Positions 27,649 through 35,636 are shown, numbered from the stretch's first letter. The stretch is 42,218 bases of DNA from an uncultured Prevotellaceae bacterium (GCA_947166155.1 CAMVDC010000006.1:1-42218), one strand, 5' to 3'. The notes: generated by a model not told the origin, from the letters alone. Translations and numbers: made by a program.

Positions 27649-29829
27649 ATGAAAACAAAATCAATCATATTTTCAGGTTTGCTCCTTGCGCTTCTTGGAG
27701 CAACAACCACTTCGTGCGAGGATATGCTGAACGTGGAAGATGAGTTGCATACACAGAATCTTGCTCCTCAGGACACCGTCTATCAGATGTTTGGCATCAT
27801 CAATCGTATCCAGAGCCTTGCCGACCGCATTGTGGTGCTTGGCGAGTTGCGTGCTGACCTCATCGAGGTTGACCCCGACGTGGCCAAGACCTCACTGCAG
27901 GAAGTGATGAACAACAACATCACAACCGACAACGAGTACAACCAGATTGCCGACTACTATGCAGTTATCAATGCCTGCAACACTTATCTCGCTTATGTCG
28001 ACTCTACGTTTGTGTCGCACAACAAGCTACACTATGAACGCGAGATTCAGGCCGTGAAGACATTCCGTGCATGGACCTACCTCGAGTTGGCCAAGGTCTA
28101 TGGCACTGTGCCATTCGTAATCGAGCCGGTACTCTCATCGGCTAAGGCCGACGACATCGTGGCTTCAACCACCAACCGTGTCAACATGGGTCAGATATGC
28201 GACTACTTCATCGAGGACCTTCTCCCTTATGCATCGAAGTATGTCGAGACTCCTAACTTCGGAACAGTGAACTCGTTCAACAGCACACTGTTCTTCATAC
28301 CTACCCGCCTCATGCTCGCTGAGCTCTATTTGTGGCGTGGTGCGTTCAACCAGAGTCAGGATGACTATGTTCAGGCTTGTCGCTACTATCACGACTACTT
28401 CACCTATCCAAACCACACGATTACCACCGGTACTGCCAGCACCAAGTGGGGTAATGCCATGTTCACTGGAAACCCCAACGACTCTTATTCAGGATCGTTC
28501 AACGGCGATGCAGTCACTATCATCCCTCTCGATACCTGTGCTTACGACGGTACATGGAGCCAACTCTATGCAATCTTCAACTCACAGTTTGAGAACAACT
28601 ACTTCGTGCCTGTATATCCATCCGAGCGCGTTCGCGAGATTTCACGCGATCAGGTTTACTGCTACTACTCGTATGTCAACCTTCGCCGCGATACCATCTA
28701 CAGCACTCAGAAGCAGGAATGGGAAGACTCGCTGCTCAAGGGTGACCTCCGTCTCGGAGCTGTTTACGACCGCTCTTACGTGAGCAACATGTATACCGAT
28801 ATTTACAGCTACCAGCGTCAGCACATCATGAAGTTTGCCACATCGTCAAGCAATAATGGACCTGACCAGAAGCTGCGCCGCCTCAACCTCTTCCGCAAGA
28901 ACATCATCTGGCTCCACTTTGCTGAAGCCCTCAACCGTGCCGGATTCCCACAGACAGCATTCGTCATCCTCAAGTATGGTCTCGACCGCTATTCTATCCA
29001 GAATTATGTTGATTATAATGAAAGCATGCGCCTGAGGGAAGTTCCAACCTTCTTCAACGGAAACCTTGGTTCATGGAGCGAACTTGACTTTGTGACCGAG
29101 ATATCGCCACGTGCTACCGACGGTACCACCAGTCGTGTCAACCAGCAGGGTATTCACTCGCGTGGATGTGGCGACAGCCGTTACAACGACTTCTACGATC
29201 TGCCTCGCGACAGTGCGCTGTGGGCTGTTTCCGATTCACTCTATGACTTGTACACTCAGATTTCAACAACGAGGCTTCTATTCCAAAGTGACTATGCCGT
29301 ACCTGAAACAATACATGTTGACACCATATACGACGTTTTATATGATCAATATACTGATGAAAATGGAAATGAAGTCATCGACACTTTGTACAATTATCAT
29401 CAAGTCTATGATTATGTGAGATATACATATTCTGACACTACATTCATTCCAGTATCCGATGCAATCGCCGATTCTCTGATATTGACATTCTTTGATGCTG
29501 ATACCATGTCATTGGCAGAAATAAACGATATATTATCCTCAAATTCTTCGCGCGTTTATAATGAATATAGAGACGCCCACGACGTGGCTTACGAGCACGA
29601 CTTCCCATTATGGCAAGAAGCACTCCATCAGATGATTCTCGACGAGCAAGCCCTCGAAGGAATGTTTGAAGGATATCGCTTCTACGACCTCATGCGCTAT
29701 GCCATGTATACCGGCGACAAAGACTATATCGCCCGCGAGGTGGCCAAGCGTAAGGGCCTCAACGAGCACGACAGCCGTGCCGATGCCCTGCTCGGAGGCA
29801 ACTGGTATCTGCCACTGCCAAAGCGATAG
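27649..29829 (+). CDS. SusD/RagB-family lipoprotein (SusD-2), with an AT-rich internal patch
   Basis: The ATG at 27649 is preferred over the 27601 start in the track because it gives a proper lipoprotein signal (MKTKSIIFSG...TTSCEDM, Cys23); the upstream 16 codons run through a hairpin. The 726-residue product has SusD features: QAVKTFRAWTYLELAKVYGTVPFV, MLAELYLWRGAFN and the C-terminal EQALEGMFEGYRFYDLMRYAM. It is longer than SusD-1. Residues about 537-643, rich in Tyr/Asp/Ser/Thr, are encoded by distinctly AT-rich DNA (29258-29580), unlike the flanks. It is the lid partner of SusC-2 and ends the locus, with a terminator 36 nt downstream. Confidence 0.92.
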   Translation: MKTKSIIFSGLLLALLGATTTSCEDMLNVEDELHTQNLAPQDTVYQMFGIINRIQSLADRIVVLGELRADLIEVDPDVAKTSLQEVMNNNITTDNEYNQIADYYAVINACNTYLAYVDSTFVSHNKLHYEREIQAVKTFRAWTYLELAKVYGTVPFVIEPVLSSAKADDIVASTTNRVNMGQICDYFIEDLLPYASKYVETPNFGTVNSFNSTLFFIPTRLMLAELYLWRGAFNQSQDDYVQACRYYHDYFTYPNHTITTGTASTKWGNAMFTGNPNDSYSGSFNGDAVTIIPLDTCAYDGTWSQLYAIFNSQFENNYFVPVYPSERVREISRDQVYCYYSYVNLRRDTIYSTQKQEWEDSLLKGDLRLGAVYDRSYVSNMYTDIYSYQRQHIMKFATSSSNNGPDQKLRRLNLFRKNIIWLHFAEALNRAGFPQTAFVILKYGLDRYSIQNYVDYNESMRLREVPTFFNGNLGSWSELDFVTEISPRATDGTTSRVNQQGIHSRGCGDSRYNDFYDLPRDSALWAVSDSLYDLYTQISTTRLLFQSDYAVPETIHVDTIYDVLYDQYTDENGNEVIDTLYNYHQVYDYVRYTYSDTTFIPVSDAIADSLILTFFDADTMSLAEINDILSSNSSRVYNEYRDAHDVAYEHDFPLWQEALHQMILDEQALEGMFEGYRFYDLMRYAMYTGDKDYIAREVAKRKGLNEHDSRADALLGGNWYLPLPKR

Positions 29830-29865
29830 GAACTACATTTCCCAGAAACAAATAAACTCTCAATA

Positions 29866-29901
29866 CAGTGCCGGGCCATCTTCGACCCGGCACTGATTTT
29901 T
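29866..29901 (+). terminator. Intrinsic terminator of the SusCD/fasciclin locus
   Basis: CAGTGCCGGG (29866-29875) and CCCGGCACTG (29886-29895) form a perfect 10-bp stem, followed by ATTTTTA. It lies 36 nt after the SusD-2 stop and closes the locus just before repeat array C. Confidence 0.85.
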
Positions 29902-29927
29902 ATGTACCTGCTGCAGCGCCCGTCTGC

Positions 29928-30081
29928 AATCGCGCACTTTCCGATTCGCAATCGCGCACTCTCCGATTTGCAATCGCGCACTTTCCGATTTGCGAGTGCG
30001 CACTTTCGGCTCTGCGAGTGCGCACTCTCGGGCCTGCGAGCGCGCACTCTCGGGCCCGCGAGTGCGCACTCATTTTTCGAT
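29928..30081 (+). repeat. Tandem repeat array C, seven 22-bp units, related to array B
   Basis: Seven units of exactly 22 bp start at 29928, 29950, 29972, 29994, 30016, 30038 and 30060. The first three carry AATCGCGCACT with TTTCCGATT; the next three carry GAGTGCGCACT with CTCGGGC, matching the late units of array B (9413-9501). The last unit breaks off as GAGTGCGCACTCATTTTT, the same ending as array B. Orientation is the same. It fills most of the gap between the SusCD terminator and the engB promoter. Confidence 0.85.
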
Positions 30082-30129
30082 GTTTGTAGAGACTTGATTA
30101 TCAGCACTGCAAGTTTTTGCTGTAAACGC

Positions 30130-30160
30130 TTGCACGGTCCGCTTTTTTTCCTTACCTTTG
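30130..30160 (+). promoter_or_regulatory. Bacteroidetes-type promoter of engB
   Basis: TTG at 30130-30132 is followed after 20 nt by TACCTTTG at 30153-30160, matching the TTG-N20-TAnnTTTG consensus. It lies 22 nt before the engB start, so the leader is very short. Confidence 0.75.
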
Positions 30161-30182
30161 CATCATCAATCTTTCGATCAAT

Positions 30183-30779
30183 ATGGCAATTACATCGGCT
30201 GAATTTAAGTGCAGTAGTCCCCGTGCCGACATGTGTCCGGCAACCACACTACCCGAATATGCGTTCATCGGACGCAGCAATGTGGGCAAGTCGAGTCTTA
30301 TCAACATGCTCACCGGCCGCAGCAAGCTGGCCCTCACATCGAGTACCCCGGGCAAGACTATGCTCATCAACCACTTCCTCATCAACAACTCGTGGTACCT
30401 GGTCGACCTTCCTGGCTACGGTTTCGCTGCCCGTGGCAAGCGCGAGATGGACAAACTGTGGAACCTCATCAGCCACTACGTGCTTGACCGCCAGCAACTC
30501 ACATGCCTCTGCCTCCTGCTCGACATACGTCACGAGCCACAGCGCAAAGACCTCGACTTCATCGACTTCCTGGGCGAAAACGGAGTCCCGTTCATCATCG
30601 TTTTCACCAAGGCCGACAAACTGTCGCGCAGCAAGCAACAACAGAATGTGGATGCCTACCTGCGCCAACTATCCGAGCAATGGGAGGAACTGCCCCCGTA
30701 TTTTGTGACGAGTGCCACCACGCGTCAGGGACGCGACGAACTGGTGAAATATATCGAGGACATCAACCGCAGCCTTTGA
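30183..30779 (+). CDS. engB: Ribosome biogenesis GTPase EngB (YihA/YsxC)
   Basis: The 198-residue protein is a single TRAFAC-class GTPase domain that acts in late 50S subunit assembly. The nucleotide motifs are all visible: G1 GRSNVGKS (30-37), the G2 threonine in STPGKT (54-59), G3 DLPGYG (75-80), G4 TKAD (142-145) and G5 VTSAT near residue 175. The size is typical. It has its own promoter 22 nt upstream and follows the repeat array, so it is transcribed apart from the SusCD locus. Confidence 0.96.
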   Translation: MAITSAEFKCSSPRADMCPATTLPEYAFIGRSNVGKSSLINMLTGRSKLALTSSTPGKTMLINHFLINNSWYLVDLPGYGFAARGKREMDKLWNLISHYVLDRQQLTCLCLLLDIRHEPQRKDLDFIDFLGENGVPFIIVFTKADKLSRSKQQQNVDAYLRQLSEQWEELPPYFVTSATTRQGRDELVKYIEDINRSL

Positions 30780-30826
30780 TTTCCCTCGCCTCCATTCCAT
30801 TGCCACCATGCTCCGCTACACCCATA

Positions 30827-30843
30827 CATTGCAACCGGCAATG
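30827..30843 (+). terminator. Weak hairpin after engB, possible terminator
   Basis: CATTGC (30827-30832) and GCAATG (30838-30843) pair around AACCG, 47 nt after the engB stop. The stem is short and is followed by ATTAAAAC rather than a T tract, so termination may depend on Rho, if it occurs here at all. Confidence 0.3.
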
Positions 30844-30928
30844 ATTAAAACAGGCAATAAACCCTAAAAAATATTCATCTGAATGCAAAAAAACACCATT
30901 ACCACTCCATGTATTATGAATAATTTCG

Positions 30929-30937
30929 TATCTTTGC
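30929..30937 (+). promoter_or_regulatory. -7 element of the rho promoter
   Basis: TATCTTTGC matches the TAnnTTTG consensus. It is 179 nt before the rho start, leaving a long leader. The -33 region is not clearly TTG. Confidence 0.6.
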
Positions 30938-30940
30938 ACT

Positions 30941-30967
30941 CGATTTAGGGTACAAACCCAAAAATCG
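30941..30967 (+). other. 5'-end hairpin of the rho mRNA leader
   Basis: CGATTT (30941-30946) pairs with AAATCG (30962-30967), and inside it GGGT pairs with ACCC around ACAA. The hairpin begins 4 nt after the -7 element, so it would form at or next to the transcript's 5' end. The rest of the leader includes the palindrome TGGCATGCCA near 31038. rho is known to be autoregulated in other bacteria; a role for this hairpin is inferred. Confidence 0.45.
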
Positions 30968-31115
30968 TCTCCAACGAAATCAATATCTTTCTGTCAGAAA
31001 TGAATTTGCCGATACGCCCTTGGTGCAACATGCTGTGTGGCATGCCATGTGCTGACACGTGTGGCAACATCCTATCCGACAGCCCCAATCCCAGAAAACA
31101 TAAACAACACAATCA

Positions 31116-33170
31116 ATGTACAACAAAGAAGAACTAAACAAGAAAACCCTTGAAGAACTGCAAGCCATAGCTGCCGAGTATGGAATCAATGCCGGCAAGA
31201 TGGAGCAGCAAGACCTGATATATGAAATTCTCGACCACTCGGCCATCGAGACTGCCGCACAGCGCAGTGCAGTGGAAAAACCCAGAAAGCGCAGCCGCAT
31301 CAAGACGGTCGACCATGTATATTCGGCCAATCAGCTCAAGGCAAAAAAGATAGAGAAGCAGACCACAATGCCTACCAACACTTCACTCTTCAACGACCTC
31401 TCGTTCCAGGAAATCGAGATGCTCGATGCCACCAACGACGGCGACACCGAGACTGCTGAAGTGACACCCGAGGCCGGCATCACAGCCACACCTGCCGACG
31501 AACCCATAGAGGCACCGAAGCGCAAACGCGGACGTCCACGCAAGAATCCCGAGCCCGAAGCACCAGCTGCCAACGATGCCGATGCCGACACCGCCGAACC
31601 GGCTTCAGAACCAATCTCCGACAATTCCACCGACGACAGTCAGTCTGCCCAATCGTCGGACGACATGGAACTTCCCGCCGAGGCAGTCGAGGCACCGAAG
31701 CGCAAACGCGGACGCCCACGCAAGAACCCCGAAACAGTGGCCGAAGATACCGTCACACCCGATGTCGACGACGAACCATACACCGAGCGTGAGCCCATGC
31801 CACTCGTTTCCAAAGTGCCTATTGCAGGCGGCCTCTACGACGACGAGTCGGACTTCATCATACTCGAAAACATACCCGCCGACGAAGACACGATGGACAC
31901 CGTGCCAGTGAGCATTTTCGACAAGTATCGAAACATGAACGCCGACCACAACCCCGGTACCGACGAGCACCAGCCATCATACTACGACGAGGTTCCGGCA
32001 GCAAACTTCAGCGAAACCTACGAACCAACCAACGACGTAGAACCCTACGACTTCAGCGACATAGTCCACATATCGGGAGTCCTCGATGCCACCCCCGATG
32101 GATTCGGATTCCTACGCAGTTCCGACTACAACTACCTCTCATCGCCCGACGATATATATGTCAATCCGTCACAGGTGAAACACTACGGCCTCAAGACCGG
32201 CGACGTGGTCGAAGGAACCATACGCCCACCACGCGAGGGCGAAAAGTTCTTCCCACTCGTGCGCATCGACAAAATCAATGGCTGCGAACCATCTGTCGTA
32301 CGCGACCGAGTACCATTCGAGTATCTCACCCCCCTCTTCCCCGACGAGAAGTTCCGCCTGTGTAGCGGCAAGGGCGACACCCCGTCATCGCGCATCGTCG
32401 ACCTCTTCTCGCCAATAGGTAAAGGTCAGCGCGCACTCATCGTGGCACAGCCAAAGACTGGTAAGACACTCCTCATGAAGGACATCGCCAACTCCATAGC
32501 GCGCAATCACCCCGAGGCTTACCTCATGATGCTGCTCATCGACGAGCGACCAGAGGAAGTGACCGACATGGCACGCACCGTAAATGCCGAAGTCATTGCA
32601 TCTACATTCGATGCACCAGCCGACAACCATGTGAAAATAGCCAACCTCGTACTCGAAAAAGCTAAGCGCATGGTGGAATGCGGACACGATGTAGTCATCT
32701 TCCTCGACTCCATCACCCGTCTGGCACGCGCCTACAACACCGTGAGTCCGGCATCGGGCAAGGTGCTTACCGGTGGTGTCGATGCCAATGCACTGCAGAA
32801 ACCAAAACGATTCTTCGGAGCTGCACGCAACATCGAAGGCGGTGGATCGCTCACCATCATTGCCACCGCACTCATCGACACCGGCTCGAAGATGGACGAA
32901 GTGATATTCGAGGAATTCAAGGGAACCGGCAACATGGAACTGCAACTCGACCGCATGCTCGCCAACAAGCGAATATTCCCGGCTGTCAACCTCATTGCAT
33001 CGAGCACACGCCGCGACGACCTGTTGCAAGACGAGAACACACGCCGACGCATGTGGATCATACGCAACCACATTGCCGACATGAACAACCTCGAAGCTAT
33101 GGACACAATACTCAAGCACATCGAACGCACCGAAAACAACGAGGAATTCCTTGCTACGATGAACGGATAA
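31116..33170 (+). CDS. rho: Transcription termination factor Rho with long disordered N-terminal insert
   Basis: The 684-residue hexameric RNA helicase ends transcription at C-rich sites; E. coli Rho has 419 residues. Here an N-terminal Rho-N-like helix bundle (about 1-45) is followed by a low-complexity acidic region (about 85-310) with two copies of [13 protein letters not shown] (134-146 and 194-206), which look like AT-hooks. Then come the cold-shock RNA-binding domain (317-386, with DGFGFLR) and the ATPase domain with Walker A AQPKTGKT (444-451) and LLIDERPEE. The disordered region of a Bacteroides Rho is reported to drive phase separation in the gut; whether that applies here is inferred. 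Confidence 0.96.
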   Translation: MYNKEELNKKTLEELQAIAAEYGINAGKMEQQDLIYEILDHSAIETAAQRSAVEKPRKRSRIKTVDHVYSANQLKAKKIEKQTTMPTNTSLFNDLSFQEIEMLDATNDGDTETAEVTPEAGITATPADEPIEAPKRKRGRPRKNPEPEAPAANDADADTAEPASEPISDNSTDDSQSAQSSDDMELPAEAVEAPKRKRGRPRKNPETVAEDTVTPDVDDEPYTEREPMPLVSKVPIAGGLYDDESDFIILENIPADEDTMDTVPVSIFDKYRNMNADHNPGTDEHQPSYYDEVPAANFSETYEPTNDVEPYDFSDIVHISGVLDATPDGFGFLRSSDYNYLSSPDDIYVNPSQVKHYGLKTGDVVEGTIRPPREGEKFFPLVRIDKINGCEPSVVRDRVPFEYLTPLFPDEKFRLCSGKGDTPSSRIVDLFSPIGKGQRALIVAQPKTGKTLLMKDIANSIARNHPEAYLMMLLIDERPEEVTDMARTVNAEVIASTFDAPADNHVKIANLVLEKAKRMVECGHDVVIFLDSITRLARAYNTVSPASGKVLTGGVDANALQKPKRFFGAARNIEGGGSLTIIATALIDTGSKMDEVIFEEFKGTGNMELQLDRMLANKRIFPAVNLIASSTRRDDLLQDENTRRRMWIIRNHIADMNNLEAMDTILKHIERTENNEEFLATMNG

Positions 33171-33187
33171 GATATAATCACAACACA

Positions 33188-33240
33188 GAGCCTTCTGCCA
33201 ACACCGACCAACCCGGTGCAGCAGGAGGCTCCATTTTTTA
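33188..33240 (+). terminator. Intrinsic terminator after rho
   Basis: GAGCCTTCTGC (33188-33198) pairs with GCAGGAGGCTC (33221-33231) with one G-U pair, and CACCG/CGGTG pair inside it. CATTTTTTA follows. The HAD gene starts 26 nt after the T tract. Confidence 0.85.
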
Positions 33241-33242
33241 TA

Positions 33243-33280
33243 TATATGAACTACACCGACTGTATATGAACTACACCGAC
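33243..33280 (+). repeat. Duplicated start region of the HAD gene (period 20 bp)
   Basis: The 18-bp sequence TATATGAACTACACCGAC occurs twice, separated by TG. The first copy's ATG (33246) opens a 7-codon ORF that ends in TGA overlapping the second ATG (33266) as ATGA. Only the second ATG is in frame with the phosphatase. Confidence 0.8.
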
Positions 33281-33985
33281 GTATTTATCGACTTCGACGA
33301 CACCCTCTACGACACTCACGGCAATGCCGTAATCGCCCTGCAGGAGCTGTTCGGGCAATTCCAACTAAGCAGGTACTTCACCAATCCCGACCGTTTTTAC
33401 GATGCCTACTGGAAAGCCAACTACGACCTGTGGCATCAGTATGCCTTGGGACAGGTGGAGCGCGATTACCTCGTCGTCGAGCGTTTCCGACGTCCCCTCA
33501 GTGCCGGATTCACACCGCAGGGCACTGCTTTCGAGCCTTCTGAATCACTCTGCCGAGAGATTGGCGATGCCTTCCTCGAACTCTGTGCCGACAAGCCGGG
33601 GGTGGTGGAGGGGGCACACAGGCTGATGCAACACCTGAAACAACGCGGCTACCGAACACACATGTGCAGCAACGGATTCCACGAAGTGCAGTATCGTAAA
33701 CTACGAGCCTCGGGGCTGGACAACTATTTCGACACCGTGGTGCTGTCGGAAGATGCAGGAGCCAACAAACCGTCAAGCGAATACTTCGACTATGCTTTCC
33801 GCATGACACATGCCCGGCCATCGACCACCGTCATGATTGGCGACAACATCTCGACCGACATTATCGGTGCCCATCAGGCTGGCATACACACAATCTTCTT
33901 CAACCGCTTCAATCTCGAGCATCCCAGCAACTCAATCGCAGATGTCGAAGTACGCAGTCTCGACGAAATTTGCAGTATATTGTAG
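33266..33985 (+). CDS. HAD-superfamily phosphatase, YjjG (pyrimidine 5'-nucleotidase)-like
   Basis: The ORF in the track starts far upstream inside rho; the ATG at 33266 gives a normal 239-residue HAD protein. Motif I FIDFDDTLYD (nucleophile Asp9, acid/base Asp11), motif II CSNGF, motif III GANKPSSEYF and motif IV MIGDNISTDI are all present. The helical cap lies between motifs I and II. The overall pattern is closest to YjjG-type noncanonical nucleotide phosphatases, though the substrate cannot be assigned with certainty. It lies just beyond the rho terminator, so its promoter is not obvious, or it depends on read-through. Confidence 0.88.
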   Translation: MNYTDVFIDFDDTLYDTHGNAVIALQELFGQFQLSRYFTNPDRFYDAYWKANYDLWHQYALGQVERDYLVVERFRRPLSAGFTPQGTAFEPSESLCREIGDAFLELCADKPGVVEGAHRLMQHLKQRGYRTHMCSNGFHEVQYRKLRASGLDNYFDTVVLSEDAGANKPSSEYFDYAFRMTHARPSTTVMIGDNISTDIIGAHQAGIHTIFFNRFNLEHPSNSIADVEVRSLDEICSIL

Positions 33986-34064
33986 GCGTTTTTACACATA
34001 AAGTACAAAAAAAGCATGAAATAGGACACAAGATAAACTTTTTTTGAAAATTGTTGTAAAAATA

Positions 34065-34096
34065 TTTGCACGTACTTATAAAATATAGTAAATTTG
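34065..34096 (+). promoter_or_regulatory. Bacteroidetes-type promoter before the DUF4251-like gene
   Basis: TTTG (34065-34068) and TAAATTTG (34089-34096) are separated by 20 nt, an excellent match to the phylum consensus. A second, less well spaced -7-like TAGTTTTG lies at 34120-34127. Confidence 0.75.
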
Positions 34097-34250
34097 CCAT
34101 CGATAAGCTATAAGTAATATAGTTTTGCTATAAGGTAAAGACTTTTTCATATTATTGTACGAGCAGACTGTGAAGTTAGCTCGTTTTTTTTTTCCCAACC
34201 AACTGAGGCATACAAATCAAGTCGTTAACACATATCAAACAAACATAAAT

Positions 34251-34322
34251 ATGGCATATCAAAGAGACATAAGTATGGCATACCAAAGAGACATAAGTAT
34301 GGTATATCAAAGAGACATAAGT
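34251..34322 (+). repeat. Three 24-bp tandem repeats, each with an in-frame ATG, at the gene start
   Basis: Units start at 34251, 34275 and 34299; each begins ATGGCATA or ATGGTATA and ends GAGACATAAGT. A fourth ATG follows at 34323. All four ATGs are in the same frame, and the repeats would add MAYQRDIS-type octapeptides. Each ATG therefore has the same upstream context. The period, a multiple of 3, keeps the frame whatever the copy number. Confidence 0.9.
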
Positions 34323-34853
34323 ATGGCATCACGAAACAAGACATACATTCATCAACTGCTGCTATTGTTGCGCCACATGTTGATGTTCGCAACATGTATG
34401 GTTGCAGGTATTACCGACACATGGGCTCAGGATTCCGACGTGAAACTGGCTGAGTGGTTCAAAACCACGCAAATCAACGTAAGCGTAACCGACATGTATC
34501 CGCTGAAATACAGCGAGAAGCATGGCTTGTGGGAGTTCTCGCTCACTTTACGCAACGACTCGGCATTGGTCTATTTGCCGTATGTGGGTCAAGTATATAC
34601 AACGGTTTTTCATGGCGACGGCCTTAATTTCGACCATAAGTACAGCGACATGAAGGTGGCATATAGCCGAAAGCACGATGGAAAGGTGATAACATTCATG
34701 CTCAGGCACAAAACCATCGACTATCGGTTTGCCGTCACGGTTTACGACAACCAAAACGCCACCATCGTTGTGATGCCTACGGGAGCCGACATGTGTCGAT
34801 ACGAAGGGAAGTGGACTGCACAGTCGTTTGCTGCAAAACCAGCAATTCCATAG
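34323..34853 (+). CDS. Secreted DUF4251-like protein
   Basis: From the ATG at 34323 the product is 176 residues with a good signal peptide (MASRNK..., hydrophobic stretch, TDTWAQ, cleavage near residue 36). Starting at 34251 would give 200 residues with three MAYQRDIS repeats in front of it. The mature part matches the DUF4251 pattern of Bacteroidetes: LTLRNDSALVYLPYVGQVYT, FDHKYSDMKVAYSRK and a beta-rich C terminus. The function of this family is unknown. A strong promoter precedes it, and a bidirectional terminator follows 26 nt after the stop. Confidence 0.75.
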   Translation: MASRNKTYIHQLLLLLRHMLMFATCMVAGITDTWAQDSDVKLAEWFKTTQINVSVTDMYPLKYSEKHGLWEFSLTLRNDSALVYLPYVGQVYTTVFHGDGLNFDHKYSDMKVAYSRKHDGKVITFMLRHKTIDYRFAVTVYDNQNATIVVMPTGADMCRYEGKWTAQSFAAKPAIP

Positions 34854-34879
34854 CATCCCACAGGCTTTCTGTTACCTAA

Positions 34880-34937
34880 AAAAAGAAGTCGCTGACGAAC
34901 AAGAGTTGTGCTCTTTGCTCGTCAGCGACTTCTTTTT
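34880..34937. terminator. Bidirectional intrinsic terminator between convergent genes
   Basis: Two 19-nt arms (34880-34898 and 34919-34937) are perfect reverse complements, beginning AAAAAGAAGTCGC and ending in TTTTT, with CAAGAG/CTCTTTG pairing inside. It supplies a T tract to both strands, for the DUF4251-like gene (+) and the lipoprotein gene (-). Confidence 0.93.
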
Positions 34938-34962
34938 ATCAGTGAATAATACTTGTACGACC

Positions 34963-35610
34963 TTACTTATTAGTGCCGTCGACAAATTTGCTTCCGCGTT
35001 TCAAGATTCTCACTTCGCTGGTTGGCTCGCTTTCTGTTGCACTACGAGTGACGTCGCGCTCCTTTGTGTAGTAAACGGGATAGCCGTCGTAGTACTCATA
35101 GCCATAATAGGTTGAGCGGTCGTAGCGGTTCCAGCCGTTGAAGTCAGCCAGTTTGAAGAGCTTGAAGTTGGTGTAGCCTCCGTTTGAATTACCGATGCGG
35201 CCAGTGAAGTAGTTGCTATCCATGTAGTAGTCGTAGATGGCACAGTCGAGCTGGTGGTCGTAGTTGTAGCGCATGTAGAGCACTCCGTTGGTCACCTGCC
35301 ACACGAAGTAGTAGCTCTGCCAGCGGTATGGACCGAAGCGATAGAAGTCGATCTGCTCGCCATGTCCGTGGCTGCCGCCATCCCAATAGAACCGTATGTT
35401 GGAGTACTCGGCATCGTAGGTCACAGTTACCGGGTAGCCATAAGCATCGTACATGGGACGGCCATAGCGGTCGTATTCCTGTGCTATGGAATACATGCCG
35501 AAGTCGCCGGTCCATTCGCCCTCGAGGCGGATAGCTGTCTCAGTGTCTTCGTCGCAGGCCACAAACGACAAGGCCAGCAACATTGCAAATAGTGTAGTTA
35601 ATCTATTCAT
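34963..35610 (-). CDS. Tyrosine-rich lipoprotein of unknown function
   Basis: The 215-residue product has a lipoprotein signal, MNRLTTLFAMLLALSFVACDED, with Cys19. The mature part is very rich in Tyr, Asp and Gly (for instance YDRYGRPMYDAYGYP and TYYGYEYYDGYP), has alternating beta-strand-like segments such as LEGEWTGDFGM, and ends in a basic stretch RILKRGSKF. LEGEWTG near the mature N terminus resembles the start of small lipocalin-like beta barrels in Bacteroidetes lipoproteins, but I do not recognise the family with confidence. It has its own promoter, overlapped by an inverted repeat. Confidence 0.75.
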   Translation of the reverse strand: MNRLTTLFAMLLALSFVACDEDTETAIRLEGEWTGDFGMYSIAQEYDRYGRPMYDAYGYPVTVTYDAEYSNIRFYWDGGSHGHGEQIDFYRFGPYRWQSYYFVWQVTNGVLYMRYNYDHQLDCAIYDYYMDSNYFTGRIGNSNGGYTNFKLFKLADFNGWNRYDRSTYYGYEYYDGYPVYYTKERDVTRSATESEPTSEVRILKRGSKFVDGTNK

Positions 35611-35636
35611 AATTCTACTGTTTTATGGTTCTTTCG

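Noticed and set aside
9752-29829. Integrative element or transposon carrying the SusCD locus
   Set aside because: No integrase, transposase, relaxase or tRNA attachment site was seen. The flanking arrays support at most homologous recombination.
29724-30107. 127-aa minus ORF, with 69-aa and 268-aa ORFs over array C
   Set aside because: They overlap SusD-2, the terminator or engB and consist of translated 22-bp repeats. Their likeness to the array B peptides comes from the shared DNA repeat.
32678-33265. N-terminal extension of the HAD ORF in the track
   Set aside because: It overlaps the rho coding region and crosses the rho terminator. The conserved HAD N terminus begins at 33266.
33300-33985. 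Toxin-antitoxin or defence system between rho and the DUF4251-like gene
   Set aside because: The genes there are a plain HAD phosphatase and a DUF4251-like secreted protein, with no defence-associated domain in the window.
34155-34250. TTG start of the DUF4251-like ORF at 34155
   Set aside because: It gives a long N-terminal extension with no signal peptide at the end. The ATGs at 34251-34323 are much better.
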